The position numbers and the translations under genes were made by a program. The notes below the pieces were generated by a model. The model saw only the letters and a program-made list of their open reading frames with translations, was not told the origin of the DNA and ran no database searches. 64,000 nt of DNA, from the NCBI RefSeq assembly GCF_001043005.1, contig NZ_JYKZ01000003.1, forward strand, positions 410,260 through 474,259, given 5' to 3'. Each line of letters starts with the position of its first letter. Position 1 is the stretch's first letter. The DNA is from Pseudomonas psychrophila. GTDB taxonomy: Bacteria > Pseudomonadota > Gammaproteobacteria > Pseudomonadales > Pseudomonadaceae. Positions 8,547-17,093 of this stretch are shown here, piece after piece.

Positions 8547-9089
8547 ATGTCTATCCGATTGAAATTGCTAAGAAAAAAACTGGGGATGAGCCTGGAGTCC
8601 TTGGCTGAAAAATCCGGCATGACCAAGAGTTATCTGTCGAAAATCGAGCGCGGCCTTAATACGCCGTCGATTGCGGCAGCCTTGAAGCTGGCCAAAGCGC
8701 TGAATGTGAAGGTCGAAGAGTTGTTCAGCGAAGAAAACGTCCAGCTCGACAGCTACAGCCTGATACGCAGCGATGAGCGTCAGTCATTGGCAGCCAATGA
8801 CCAGAGCCTGGGGTACGCCGTGCTGGCCCATCAGGTGGGGGAGCGCAGCATGCTGCCGTTCATGATTTATCCGCCGGCCGATTTCATTGACAAAGCCTTC
8901 AAGGAGCACATGGGCGAGGAGTTTCTGTTTGTCCACGAGGGGCAGGTCGAAGTGGACTTCATGAACGAGCGTGTGTTGCTCAATCGCGGGGATGCCTTGC
9001 ATTTCAACGCGCAGAAACCGCACCGTATTCGTTCGGTGGGCGAGCAGCAGGCCCAACTGCTGGTGGTGGTGAACAGCGCTCAAGAGTGA
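8547..9089 (+). CDS. XRE-family regulator with C-terminal cupin
   Basis: A 180-residue protein with an N-terminal helix-turn-helix (residues about 5-60, including SLESLAEKSGMTKSYLSKIE) and a C-terminal cupin barrel (about 110-178, GEEFLFVHEGQVEV...GDALHFNAQKPH). This is the SinR/PuuR-like architecture in which the cupin senses a small ligand. It is divergent from the aldolase/DapA-like/dehydrogenase/transporter cluster and most likely controls it. The start has no strong Shine-Dalgarno sequence, so expression may be low. Confidence 0.88.
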   Translation: MSIRLKLLRKKLGMSLESLAEKSGMTKSYLSKIERGLNTPSIAAALKLAKALNVKVEELFSEENVQLDSYSLIRSDERQSLAANDQSLGYAVLAHQVGERSMLPFMIYPPADFIDKAFKEHMGEEFLFVHEGQVEVDFMNERVLLNRGDALHFNAQKPHRIRSVGEQQAQLLVVVNSAQE

Positions 9090-9135
9090 GGCGGGAGGAG
9101 GGGGCTCGAAGCCGAGACGGTTGAGCCCCGAAACT

Positions 9136-9606
9136 TTATTGAACCGGGAGTTTTTCCAGCGCCCCACGCAACTCCTCAGCGGTCGCGAACTCTTGCTGGG
9201 AAACCAGCGTGCCATTGTCCAGTTGCAGCCACAGCACCTTCTCTTCGGCGCCCGGGTAGTTGGCGGCAATACTGCCATCGCGGTCCAGGACCACACGATA
9301 GCTGTAGTCACGCATGGCCGGGATGGCGATGAACTTGCCGATCAGCGAGGGCATACGCTGCACATCGGCCAGGAACACCACGTTGCGCGCTTCCAGATAG
9401 CCCTTGGCCTCGTTTTCCAGTGCAGCCTTGACCAGTTTGGAACCGTCCATGTTGCGTGCTACCAGCAGAACCCGGGTTTGAGTGTCCAGGGTGTAGGGTT
9501 GGTCATGCTGGTCCTGCAGGGTCCAGGGCGTCAGGCGCTCGCCGATATTCGCCGCGAAGGCCTGCATGGACAGCGCGCTCAACAGCAGCACAAGTGCAAT
9601 TCTCAC
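9136..9606 (-). CDS. Exported thioredoxin-like-fold protein of unknown function
   Basis: The start chosen is a GTG at 9606 because it gives a clean signal peptide (residues 1-18, ending MQAFAA) and has AAGGGG upstream. The mature part of about 138 residues (LTPWTLQDQHDQPY..., RVLLVARNMDGS, YRVVLDRDGSIA) has the strand order of thioredoxin-fold proteins such as YtfJ. It has no CxxC, so it is unlikely to be a disulfide oxidoreductase. Related Pseudomonas proteins are often labelled FAD/FMN dehydrogenase; nothing here supports that. Periplasmic location is inferred. Confidence 0.6.
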   Translation of the reverse strand: MRIALVLLLSALSMQAFAANIGERLTPWTLQDQHDQPYTLDTQTRVLLVARNMDGSKLVKAALENEAKGYLEARNVVFLADVQRMPSLIGKFIAIPAMRDYSYRVVLDRDGSIAANYPGAEEKVLWLQLDNGTLVSQQEFATAEELRGALEKLPVQ

Positions 9607-9766
9607 CGTTTGATACCCCTTCAGGTTGTGTAGTCGAAGCGTTGGAGCCCGACATGCATCGGGCATGGCGCGTATGGTATCCCACAGGATCAGGTAAAAG
9701 TTCTGAGACGCATTTAGCTACAAATTGCTCTATGGTTAAGCGCAACCGGCCATAGGAAGTGCACTG

Positions 9767-10651
9767 ATGACTCGTCTTACCGCGAAAGACTTTGCCCCTG
9801 AGTTGCTTGAGCTCTATGACTACTACGCCCACGGCAAGATCAACCGTCGCGAGTTCCTGGATCGTGCCGCGTTGTTCACCCTGGGTGGTTCAGCGCTTAG
9901 CGTGCTGGCTGCGCTAAGCCCTGATTACGCGCTCGCCGAACAGGTCTCTTTTACCGACCCGGATATCGTGGCCGAGTACGTCATGTATCCATCTCCGAAG
10001 GGCAACGGCCAGGTTCGCGGCTATCTCGTGCGTCCTGCCAAGGCGCAGGGCAAGTTGCCAGCTGTGGTGGTGGTTCATGAAAATCGCGGGCTCAACCCCT
10101 ATATCGAAGATGTCGCCAGGCGGCTGGCCAAAGCGGGGTATATCGCCCTCGCACCCGATGGTCTGACCTCAGTGGGCGGCTACCCGGGCAATGACGCGCA
10201 AGGGTTGGCATTGCAACAAACGGTCGATCCCACCCAGTTGATGAACGACTTTTTTGCCGCAGTGGAATGGCTGATGCAGCACGACGCGACGACCGGAAAA
10301 GTAGGGATTACCGGGTTCTGCTATGGCGGTGGGGTGGCCAACGCGGCTGCGGTGGCCTATCCGGAGCTGGGGGCGGCGGTATCGTTTTACGGGCGCCAGG
10401 CCGCTGCCGATGAGGTCAGCCGCATCCAGGCGCCACTCATGCTTCAGTACGCCGGGCTGGACACGCGAATCAACGAAGGGTGGCCGGTCTTCGAACAGGC
10501 GCTTAAGGCCAATGGCAAAAATTATGCAGGGCATGTCTACCCGGGGGTAAACCACGGCTTTCATAACGATTCAACGCCCCGCTACGATGAGGCCGCGGCG
10601 ACATTGGCCTGGAGCAGGACGCTGGATTGGTTCGGCAAGTATCTGGCGTAA
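9767..10651 (+). CDS. Dienelactone hydrolase family protein with twin-arginine signal
   Basis: A 294-residue alpha/beta hydrolase. Residues 26-50 (NRREFLDRAALFTLGG...) form a Tat-type signal region. The nucleophile is Cys185 in GFCYGGG, and HENRGLNPYIEDVARRLA and VNHGFHND carry the other conserved parts of the family, the latter containing the active-site His. Dienelactone hydrolases open lactones from chlorocatechol breakdown, but no catechol genes lie nearby. The physiological ester is unknown and export to the periplasm is likely. Confidence 0.85.
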   Translation: MTRLTAKDFAPELLELYDYYAHGKINRREFLDRAALFTLGGSALSVLAALSPDYALAEQVSFTDPDIVAEYVMYPSPKGNGQVRGYLVRPAKAQGKLPAVVVVHENRGLNPYIEDVARRLAKAGYIALAPDGLTSVGGYPGNDAQGLALQQTVDPTQLMNDFFAAVEWLMQHDATTGKVGITGFCYGGGVANAAAVAYPELGAAVSFYGRQAAADEVSRIQAPLMLQYAGLDTRINEGWPVFEQALKANGKNYAGHVYPGVNHGFHNDSTPRYDEAAATLAWSRTLDWFGKYLA

Positions 10652-10655
10652 AGGC

Positions 10656-10838
10656 TTAGCTGTTCTTTTTGCGCAAGCTCTTGAGTCGGGCGCTGGCGCG
10701 TTGCACGGCGGCCATTTTTTCCGGACGTTTCATGCTCCGCCACTTGCGGATGTCTTCCTTGGTACGCCCGCAACTCACGCAGAGATCGCCACTCAACTGG
10801 CACACGGCTATGCACGGATTTTCAATGTCTTTAGCCAA
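10656..10838 (-). CDS. DUF1289 small cysteine-rich protein
   Basis: A 60-residue protein with four cysteines arranged as NPCIAVCQLSGDLCVSCGRT followed by EDIRKWRSM, the DUF1289 signature. The spacing suggests a metal or iron-sulfur site. It begins directly after the stop of the 123-residue gene on the same strand, so the two form an operon. Function unknown. Confidence 0.82.
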   Translation of the reverse strand: MAKDIENPCIAVCQLSGDLCVSCGRTKEDIRKWRSMKRPEKMAAVQRASARLKSLRKKNS

Positions 10839-11210
10839 TCAGTTGCGCCCCGTCTGCTTTTGGGCCAGACGCTTTGGCCAGTTGCCGCCACAGCTGCGCT
10901 GGCATTCTTCTTCAGAATCGAAAAATACGTGGGCCGAGCCATTTCGCACCTTCACCTGGGCGTCAGCCAATGCCCGGGCCGTCAGTTCACCCATATAACT
11001 GGCCTCGCCATCGGCCAGGGCGAAGTCTTTACTGGCTTGTGTATCGAACACCCAGACCACCTTGAGGCTGGCCGGGAAGGCCTCGTAGTCGACCACATGA
11101 GTCAGCCAGACAAACCCCGGAATCTGTGATTTGGCTGTTTCACAGGCCTCGGTCAGGGTGGTGATCAGACGACGTTCGATCTGTGCCTGGGTGCGCTTGC
11201 TTAAAGACAT
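10839..11210 (-). CDS. Conserved hypothetical protein
   Basis: A 123-residue soluble protein with no signal peptide. It starts MSLSKRTQAQIERRLITTLTE and has an alpha/beta look. Similar Pseudomonas proteins are sometimes labelled Fis-family regulator, but no helix-turn-helix is evident here. It is the first gene of a two-gene operon with the DUF1289 protein. Function unknown. Confidence 0.65.
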   Translation of the reverse strand: MSLSKRTQAQIERRLITTLTEACETAKSQIPGFVWLTHVVDYEAFPASLKVVWVFDTQASKDFALADGEASYMGELTARALADAQVKVRNGSAHVFFDSEEECQRSCGGNWPKRLAQKQTGRN

Positions 11211-11631
11211 GGGTGAATCCTGTTGATGGGCGGAGCAAAAGCGCGATTATACCTGACCTCGGGGCTCGGTCACTGCAGCGACTGCCGCTTCGCCCAAAGT
11301 GCCACCTGAGGTAGAATGACGCAGCAAGTCGGCTGGCCGCCCTGGATCGTCGTATCCACACACGTTCCCCGGAAGGAGCTGTGAGCAGGCCGGGCATCAA
11401 GGAGCCGCAAGTGCTGCACAAAAAATGTTACCCAAGTAGCTGAAGCCAAAACCAACAAGAGATCAGCGCCCAAGGTGCATAAAGTGAGGTCTGTAACGTG
11501 CACAGGCCTTATATATCTGCCCGTTCAAGGTTTGAGGATCGGTTCGATCGCAGGCGACAAGCCTGTGGTGAGTCGAAGAATTTCATGCTCTGCGTGTCGG
11601 GTGGATGGCGTTTTATCTTAGGTACTACAAC
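11211..11631. other. 421-bp intergenic region upstream of mqo
   Basis: No convincing gene was found. It is the divergent promoter region of the hypothetical/DUF1289 operon and mqo. A weak inverted repeat (CACAGGC near 11499 and GCCTGTG near 11563) lies in the probable mqo leader. The short open frames on the minus strand lack ribosome-binding sites and family features. Confidence 0.4.
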
Positions 11632-13278
11632 ATGTTTAAAAAAGTGAACAAGGGGCTACTGGGCCTGGCGCTGACCATGGGGATTACCTCCGTGCACGCT
11701 GCCGAGCCTAAACAGGTGGATGTACTGCTGATTGGCGGCGGCATCATGAGCGCTACTCTGGGTGTCTGGCTCAATGAGCTGGAACCTGGCATGTCCATGG
11801 AGATGATTGAACGTCTCGATGGCGTTGCCCAGGAAAGCTCCAACGGCTGGAACAACGCCGGTACCGGTCACTCGGCCCTGGCCGAGTTGAACTACACGCC
11901 AGAAGACAAGAACGGCAACGTTGAAATCCCGAAGGCCATTGAAATCAATGAAGCTTTCCAGGTGTCGCGTCAGTTCTGGTCCTGGCAGGTCAAGAACGGC
12001 GTTCTGAAAGACCCGCGTTCGTTCATCAACTCCACTCCGCACATGAGCTTTGTGTGGGGCGATGACAACATCAAGTTCCTGAAGAAGCGCTACGAGGCCC
12101 TGCAGGCCAGCCCTCTGTTCGCGGGCATGGAATACTCCGAAGACCCGGTGCAGATCAAGAAGTGGGTTCCGCTGATGATGGAAGGGCGTGACCCGGCTCA
12201 AAAAGTCGCGGCCACCTGGTCTCCGATCGGTACTGACGTGAACTTCGGCGAAATCACGCGCCAGTTCGTGGCTTACCTGCAAACCAAGCCTCAATTCTCG
12301 CTCAAATTGTCGAGCGAAGTTGAAGACATCAAGCGCAATGAAGATGGTTCATGGCGTGTGGTGTACAAAAACCTGAAAGACGGCACCAAAACCGAGACTG
12401 ATGCCAAGTTCGTATTCATTGGCGCAGGCGGTGGTGCTCTGCACTTGCTGCAGAAGTCCGGCATTCCTGAAGCCAAGGAATACGCAGGCTTCCCGGTTGG
12501 CGGCTCGTTCCTGGTCACCGAAAACCCTACCGTTGCTCAGCAGCACCTGGCCAAGGCCTACGGTAAAGCATCGGTTGGCGCACCGCCGATGTCGGTTCCT
12601 CACCTGGACACCCGCGTGCTGGATGGCAAGCGCGTGATCCTGTTTGGCCCGTTCGCGACCTTCTCTACCAAGTTCCTCAAGGAAGGCTCGTACTTCGACC
12701 TGCTGACCAGCACCACGACCCACAACATCTGGCCAATGACCAAAGTCGGCATCGAACAGTACCCACTGGTTGAGTACCTGGCTGGCCAACTGATGCTGTC
12801 TGACGAAGATCGCTTCAATGCTTTGAAAGAGTACTTCCCGAACGCTAAATCTGAAGACTGGCGCCTGTGGCAAGCCGGTCAGCGTGTTCAGATCATCAAG
12901 CGTGATGAACAGAAGGGCGGCGTGCTGAAACTCGGTACCGAGATTGTCAGCGCCAAAGACGGCAGCATCGCAGGTCTGTTGGGCGCATCGCCTGGTGCAT
13001 CCACCGCTGCACCGATCATGCTGACCGTGCTCGAAACCGTGTTCAAGGACAAGGTTGCGACGCCAGAGTGGCAAGCCAAGCTGCACCAGATCGTGCCGAG
13101 CTATGGCACCAAGCTGAACGGTGATCCTGATCGCGTTGCTCAAGAGTGGGCCTACACAGCTGAAGTCCTGCAATTGACTCCGCCGCCGGCGATCCCGGCT
13201 GCAACTCACACTGCAGCCCCTGCTGCCGCGCCGGCCAAGCCTGCGCCAAGCAACCCAGCGGCTGACATGGCGCTGTAA
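11632..13278 (+). CDS. mqo: Malate:quinone oxidoreductase
   Basis: A 548-residue FAD enzyme that oxidises malate to oxaloacetate and passes electrons to quinone at the membrane. It has the dinucleotide motif [16 protein letters not shown] and the Mqo hallmarks [20 protein letters not shown] and [13 protein letters not shown]. The ATG at 11632 starts a signal-like segment ending SVHAA; an upstream ATG at 11605 is possible. The C-terminus carries an Ala/Pro-rich tail of about 35 residues, which is unusual for Mqo but occurs in Pseudomonas paralogues. Confidence 0.95.
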   Translation: MFKKVNKGLLGLALTMGITSVHAAEPKQVDVLLIGGGIMSATLGVWLNELEPGMSMEMIERLDGVAQESSNGWNNAGTGHSALAELNYTPEDKNGNVEIPKAIEINEAFQVSRQFWSWQVKNGVLKDPRSFINSTPHMSFVWGDDNIKFLKKRYEALQASPLFAGMEYSEDPVQIKKWVPLMMEGRDPAQKVAATWSPIGTDVNFGEITRQFVAYLQTKPQFSLKLSSEVEDIKRNEDGSWRVVYKNLKDGTKTETDAKFVFIGAGGGALHLLQKSGIPEAKEYAGFPVGGSFLVTENPTVAQQHLAKAYGKASVGAPPMSVPHLDTRVLDGKRVILFGPFATFSTKFLKEGSYFDLLTSTTTHNIWPMTKVGIEQYPLVEYLAGQLMLSDEDRFNALKEYFPNAKSEDWRLWQAGQRVQIIKRDEQKGGVLKLGTEIVSAKDGSIAGLLGASPGASTAAPIMLTVLETVFKDKVATPEWQAKLHQIVPSYGTKLNGDPDRVAQEWAYTAEVLQLTPPPAIPAATHTAAPAAAPAKPAPSNPAADMAL

Positions 13279-13285
13279 AAAAACG

Positions 13286-13313
13286 GCCCCACCCGACGCT
13301 GTTCGGGTGGGGC
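13286..13313. terminator. Intrinsic terminator between mqo and the CAP gene
   Basis: An 11-bp perfect stem (GCCCCACCCGA at 13286-13296, TCGGGTGGGGC at 13303-13313) with a 6-base loop. The run of seven A at 13277-13283 becomes a U-tract for minus-strand transcription, so it is a strong terminator for the CAP-domain gene and a weaker one for mqo. Confidence 0.8.
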
Positions 13314-13376
13314 TGCTTTACCTCGCACTATCCCCTCCTACATTCTCCTAGCACCATACGCACCGGGTATCGGCCC

Positions 13377-14228
13377 TTACTGCGTGCCGAACAAGGCCGT
13401 CCAGTAAATGCCTGCGTCACTTTTGGGGTCTACCGCGTAGGCTGCGCCGAGCTCGCGAAACTCAGGGTTCATTACGTTGGCGCAGTGGCCAGGACTGGCC
13501 AGCCAGCCGTCGACCAGTTTGCGCGTGGTGTCTTGCCCGGCCGCGATATTTTCGCCGATCTGCTGGGCGATATAGCCCGCCAGTTCAGCACGGTCGCCTG
13601 GTGTCGAGCCGTCGCGCCCCTTGTGGTCAAAATAGTTGTTATTGGCCATATCCCGCGAATGGGCTTCAGCGGAGGTTGCCAGGGTGGCATTCCAGGTCAG
13701 CGGTCCGGCCGGGGCAAAGGCCTGTGTGCCGCATTGACGGGGCTGGTTGCGGGCGCTGTTGAGCATCTCAAGGACTTTCTGGCCTTCGGCCTGCCAGTCA
13801 CCCAAGCGTGCCGCCAGCAGAGGGCGGGCCAGGACGATGCGCCATTCGCGCTGGTCATGGCTGACGCCGATATCGACGAACTGCGGGTCCAGCACCACGC
13901 GGCAGAAGCTTTCCTGCACCGCTTTCATGGCGGCCTGCGCATCACGGGGGCCGGAGAGATTGATCGCCTGTACGTTTACCATCGGGTATGCCGCCCGGCC
14001 AAGGGCTTGCTGCAAGTCGCCGAAGCTGCTGGCGGGCAGTATCAGCCGGGTATCAGCGGACAGCGGCGGCAACTCTTGCGAAGCCTGGCCGGCGCACAAC
14101 TGGATCTGGCTGCGATACGCGTTGATCGAATCGATCAATTGCGACTCTTCGCTGGCGAGGGCCGGAACGCTGAACGCCAGCCCCAGGGTCAAGGCACCAA
14201 GACGGGCCAGGGTTAAGTGAGTACGCAT
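13377..14228 (-). CDS. Exported CAP-domain (SCP-like) protein
   Basis: A 283-residue protein. The start at 14228 has AGAGGGAAC upstream and gives a signal peptide ending PALA. The C-terminal half (about 155-280) is a CAP/SCP domain, with SAEAHSRDMANNNYFDHKGRDGS, GENIAAGQ and DGWLASPGHCANVMNPEF including the conserved His and Glu. The N-terminal half is a separate region with no family I recognise. Bacterial CAP proteins act in the periplasm or outside the cell; the activity here is unknown. It ends at a strong terminator. Confidence 0.85.
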   Translation of the reverse strand: MRTHLTLARLGALTLGLAFSVPALASEESQLIDSINAYRSQIQLCAGQASQELPPLSADTRLILPASSFGDLQQALGRAAYPMVNVQAINLSGPRDAQAAMKAVQESFCRVVLDPQFVDIGVSHDQREWRIVLARPLLAARLGDWQAEGQKVLEMLNSARNQPRQCGTQAFAPAGPLTWNATLATSAEAHSRDMANNNYFDHKGRDGSTPGDRAELAGYIAQQIGENIAAGQDTTRKLVDGWLASPGHCANVMNPEFRELGAAYAVDPKSDAGIYWTALFGTQ

Positions 14229-14277
14229 ATAGGTTCCCTCTAAACGTAATACCCCCATGATGCGTTATTTCGGCTTG

Positions 14278-14958
14278 TTAGTCTTTTGCCTGGGCCACAA
14301 AGGCTTTTGCCCTGGCGGTCAGCTGATCGATCTGGCGGTCGCGCTTTTTCTCGGCGTCGAGCATTGCCTTCTTGCCGTTGCGTTGCAGCAGGTAGGTATG
14401 GATCTGGCGCACTTCAGTGGAGTTGTAGATCGCTGCGACATCGAGTACGCCCGTCAGGCCGTCGGTGCTGTGATCACGGGTGTTCATCAACACTTGGGGG
14501 CCACGGGTACCGATGACTTGCAGGCCCATGGCTTCAAATGCCGGCACCTTGGCCACGCTGCAGGTCAGTTCGGTATGGGGGTAACGGCGCACCACTTCCT
14601 GCACCATTGCCTGGGTTACACCCAAATGACGATGGCTGGCCAGTTCGGCCATGTACGCGATGCCGCAAGCATGCGGATCATCCTTGACGGGCAGATAGAG
14701 GGCGAAGCCGGTCACTTTTTCCGGGTCTTGAGCGTCGGTCGCCACAATCAGCTCAACCGCAATCCCCTTGGAGCCGTCGAGTGCTTGCAGATAAAGGTGC
14801 ACTTCAAAACCAATTGCATATTGGTAGATGCTGTACAGCAGATTGCTCGGCGCGATTTCCATGGCGCTGATGTCGGTGAGGTGGTCGACGACGATCTGCA
14901 GAATCTGGCTGTTGATCGGCTCGCTGACCGGAGTATCGAAGTGGGTAAGGGTGGTCAT
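14278..14958 (-). CDS. GNAT-fold-like protein with charged C-terminal tail
   Basis: A 226-residue protein. The middle (about 65-150: GIAVELIVATDAQDPEKVTGFALYL, RHLGVTQAMVQEVVRRYP) resembles an N-acetyltransferase core, but the acetyl-CoA loop (usually R/Q-x-x-G-x-G/A) is poorly kept as HRHLGVTQA. The last 40 residues are Lys/Arg/Asp-rich and probably helical. Enzyme activity is uncertain. It stands alone on its strand between the CAP gene and a REP pair. Confidence 0.55.
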   Translation of the reverse strand: MTTLTHFDTPVSEPINSQILQIVVDHLTDISAMEIAPSNLLYSIYQYAIGFEVHLYLQALDGSKGIAVELIVATDAQDPEKVTGFALYLPVKDDPHACGIAYMAELASHRHLGVTQAMVQEVVRRYPHTELTCSVAKVPAFEAMGLQVIGTRGPQVLMNTRDHSTDGLTGVLDVAAIYNSTEVRQIHTYLLQRNGKKAMLDAEKKRDRQIDQLTARAKAFVAQAKD

Positions 14959-14991
14959 GGGGCTTTGTCCGCGAGGGAGAGGTGAATCTCT

Positions 14992-15075
14992 GTGGGAGCG
15001 GGCTTGCTCGCGATAGCATCACCTCGGTTTTTGGATAAACCAAAGTGGCGCCATCGCGAGCAAGCCCGCTCCCAC
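14992..15075. repeat. REP doublet (REPIN)
   Basis: Two oppositely oriented REP sequences (GTGGGAGCGGGCTTGCTCGCGA and its reverse complement) enclose about 40 bp between the GNAT-like gene and the YecA-like gene. Together they can fold into one long hairpin. Confidence 0.85.
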
Positions 15076-15100
15076 ACTGGATCTGAGTTTGATCGGGTGA

Positions 15101-15655
15101 TCAGCGCTGGCTCAACCAGAAGTCATGCAGTGCACGTGCCGCTGGTGCAATGGCGGCAACACTGTGCTGATGAGCCGCTACGTCCAGGTCTTCAGGCAGT
15201 TCAAAGTTGTCCTGCTCGGCGCATTCGGCAATGGCTTGCAGAAGGTTCGCTTGCGGCAGAGGCAATGCCGGCCAGTTGCAGATAGCGACTGCACGGGTGT
15301 AACCGAAGCACCATTCTTCAGCCAGCGTCACGTCTTGACCCAGATGCTCGGTCTGTTCGAAGCGCGGTGAAAATGCAGCGCTGTCCTCGGCCAGTTGCCG
15401 TGCAAGGGTATTGATGTGGCGAACGCTCAACTCGATGAACTGCTTGGCTTCTTCCGGGGTTTGCCAGGCCGGATTCTGGCCGCCCCAGATCGCCGGGAAC
15501 CATTCGGCGATATCCACTCGAGTCGGGCTCGACACCAGAGCCGTGAAGTAGCCGTCCAGCTCCGAAGGGTTGAGCACAGAGTGATCGTCGCCGTATTTGA
15601 GCAGCGTGTTTTCGAGCACGTCAAAGTCGCTGGCGTTCAGGGGTTGCGATTGCAT
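15101..15655 (-). CDS. UPF0149/YecA-family protein
   Basis: A 184-residue protein. The start at 15655 (MQSQPLNASDFD) has AAGGAG upstream; the longer frame overlaps the neighbouring gene's 3' end. LNPSELDGYFTALVSSPTRV and the later EEWCFGYTRA are the usual YecA/UPF0149 landmarks. The SEC-C-like zinc tail found in some relatives is absent. Function unknown. Confidence 0.75.
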   Translation of the reverse strand: MQSQPLNASDFDVLENTLLKYGDDHSVLNPSELDGYFTALVSSPTRVDIAEWFPAIWGGQNPAWQTPEEAKQFIELSVRHINTLARQLAEDSAAFSPRFEQTEHLGQDVTLAEEWCFGYTRAVAICNWPALPLPQANLLQAIAECAEQDNFELPEDLDVAAHQHSVAAIAPAARALHDFWLSQR

Positions 15656-15716
15656 GTTCGGGCTCCTTGGATGGGGCGCTAAAGCGGGCGGTCGATGGCT
15701 GACCGCCAGTGCGAAG

Positions 15717-16061
15717 TCAGTCCACTGAAACGATAGACTCAAGCTCGAAGTATTTGAAGCCGGCTTTGGCCAGGGCTTTTTTGGCCTCTTGCTCAGCGTT
15801 GAATCGGCTCAAATCCTTGGAGTCGTGCACAAACTGGGTTTCTTCGCCGTCAAAGACCTTCGTCACACGCATGGTGACGCGAAGAACCGGGCCACTGCGC
15901 TTTTTCGGCACAGGTGACTGAGCCTTGGCAGGTGCCGGAGCTTTCTTCGGGATTGGGGTGGTTTTTGCAGGGGCAGGTTCAACTTCAGGTTGAACAGGGG
16001 CAGCAGGTATATCAAGGCCGAGCGCTCTGCGCATGTCGTCCTCGGTGAATCCGGCACTCAT
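15717..16061 (-). CDS. Conserved hypothetical protein with Pro/Ala/Lys linker
   Basis: A 114-residue protein in three parts: a short N-terminal motif (SAGFTEDDMRRALGLDI), a linker of about 35 residues rich in Pro, Ala and Lys (19-55), and a compact C-terminal domain of about 58 residues ending FKYFELESIVSVD. Basic linker and small domain suggest a nucleic acid- or protein-binding role, but no family was recognised. It is upstream of the YecA-like gene on the same strand. Confidence 0.6.
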   Translation of the reverse strand: MSAGFTEDDMRRALGLDIPAAPVQPEVEPAPAKTTPIPKKAPAPAKAQSPVPKKRSGPVLRVTMRVTKVFDGEETQFVHDSKDLSRFNAEQEAKKALAKAGFKYFELESIVSVD

Positions 16062-16186
16062 TGATAAGACTCTTGTAATATAAAAGACGCGCTTATAGGG
16101 CAGCGATTCGGGTTATGGCAAGCAAATTTGTTCATAGGCTGCATATTATGGCCTTTTAATGGCTAAAAGTCCTTATCTGAACCGAT

Positions 16187-16600
16187 TCAGGTGTCGCGCA
16201 GCAAGTCGTGACCGTCCAGCAACTTGTAGGCAATTTCCGGGCGTTTCTCCAGGGCTCGGCGAATGGCGGCGGGAATGGCCTGCCGGGTTTTTCGGCACAA
16301 CCCCGGCTGCTCGACAAGGCGGATTGAAATACCGCGCATGGTGCGAACTTCGTTAAACCCCGGGTCAATCTGCACTTCAATCCCCAGTTGCTCGTGCATG
16401 CGGCGCTGCATGTGTTCCAGATCGCTGAGGCTTTGAATATTCTCCAGTCGCTCCAGCAGCACCTTTTCGGCCTGGCGGGTCAGGTTGAAAATGCGCAGGT
16501 CGGTATCCGGTGTCGCCAACAGTTGTTCCCGCTCGCAGATGCAGGCGCCGGGTGGGCAGGGTGAGCGAGTCGCTGCTATGGGAGTCATGGGGCTCAGCAT
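16187..16600 (-). CDS. Hypothetical protein with N-terminal CPPGACIC motif
   Basis: A 137-residue protein; the start could be 16600 or 16588 and neither has a strong ribosome-binding site. It has CPPGACICERE near the N-terminus, a Leu-rich helical stretch (QAEKVLLERLENIQSLSDLEHMQ, coiled-coil-like) and a basic C-terminal half with one further Cys. The close cysteines could bind metal. No family recognised. Confidence 0.55.
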   Translation of the reverse strand: MLSPMTPIAATRSPCPPGACICEREQLLATPDTDLRIFNLTRQAEKVLLERLENIQSLSDLEHMQRRMHEQLGIEVQIDPGFNEVRTMRGISIRLVEQPGLCRKTRQAIPAAIRRALEKRPEIAYKLLDGHDLLRDT

Positions 16601-16614
16601 AGCTGCGCTACGAT

Positions 16615-17070
16615 TTAAGCGTCCAGCCGCAGCGCCATAATCACGGTGCGTTCGGCACCGTGAAACTCATCGCGCACGGTGTGAAAACCCAGTTGTGCGT
16701 AGAACGATTCAGCGGTCAGCGAGGAGGGCACCCTCAGCTCTTCGACCTGCGCGGCAATGGCTGCCTCCATAAGGCGGGCCATCAATTGCTGACCAATACC
16801 GCGCCCCTGATGGCGCGGGCTGACAAAAACGCTGCGCACCACCGCCTGATCGAGGCTGGCCGTACCCACCACATGCTGTTCAACCACTGCCACATACATT
16901 TGGCGTTGTTTCATCAGCGCCATGATCGAAGTCGGGCAGAAGTTCTGCTCTACCTGGGCGATCACCTCGGGGGAATAGTCCCGGGCGTTGGATTCCTGCA
17001 AGGCGGCAATCACCACCTTGCTGATTGCTTGGGCATCGACCGGCAGGGCGCGGCGAATCTGACACTGCAT
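16615..17070 (-). CDS. GNAT family N-acetyltransferase
   Basis: A 151-residue acetyltransferase with the acetyl-CoA pyrophosphate loop RHQGRGIGQQLMARLME (about residues 90-106) and the C-terminal FYAQLGFHTV typical of the fold. AAGGAG precedes the ATG. It lies 23 bases downstream of the threonine dehydratase-like gene and is probably co-transcribed with it. Substrate unknown. Confidence 0.85.
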   Translation of the reverse strand: MQCQIRRALPVDAQAISKVVIAALQESNARDYSPEVIAQVEQNFCPTSIMALMKQRQMYVAVVEQHVVGTASLDQAVVRSVFVSPRHQGRGIGQQLMARLMEAAIAAQVEELRVPSSLTAESFYAQLGFHTVRDEFHGAERTVIMALRLDA

Positions 17071-17093
17071 ACAGGCTCCTTGTTTTTCCAGGG

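Noticed and set aside
9136..9606. FAD/FMN-containing dehydrogenase
   Set aside because: A common label for similar Pseudomonas proteins, but no flavin-binding motif is visible; a thioredoxin-like fold fits better.
11140..11503. Small minus-strand frames upstream of mqo
   Set aside because: No ribosome-binding sites or recognisable domains; the region reads as promoter and leader sequence.
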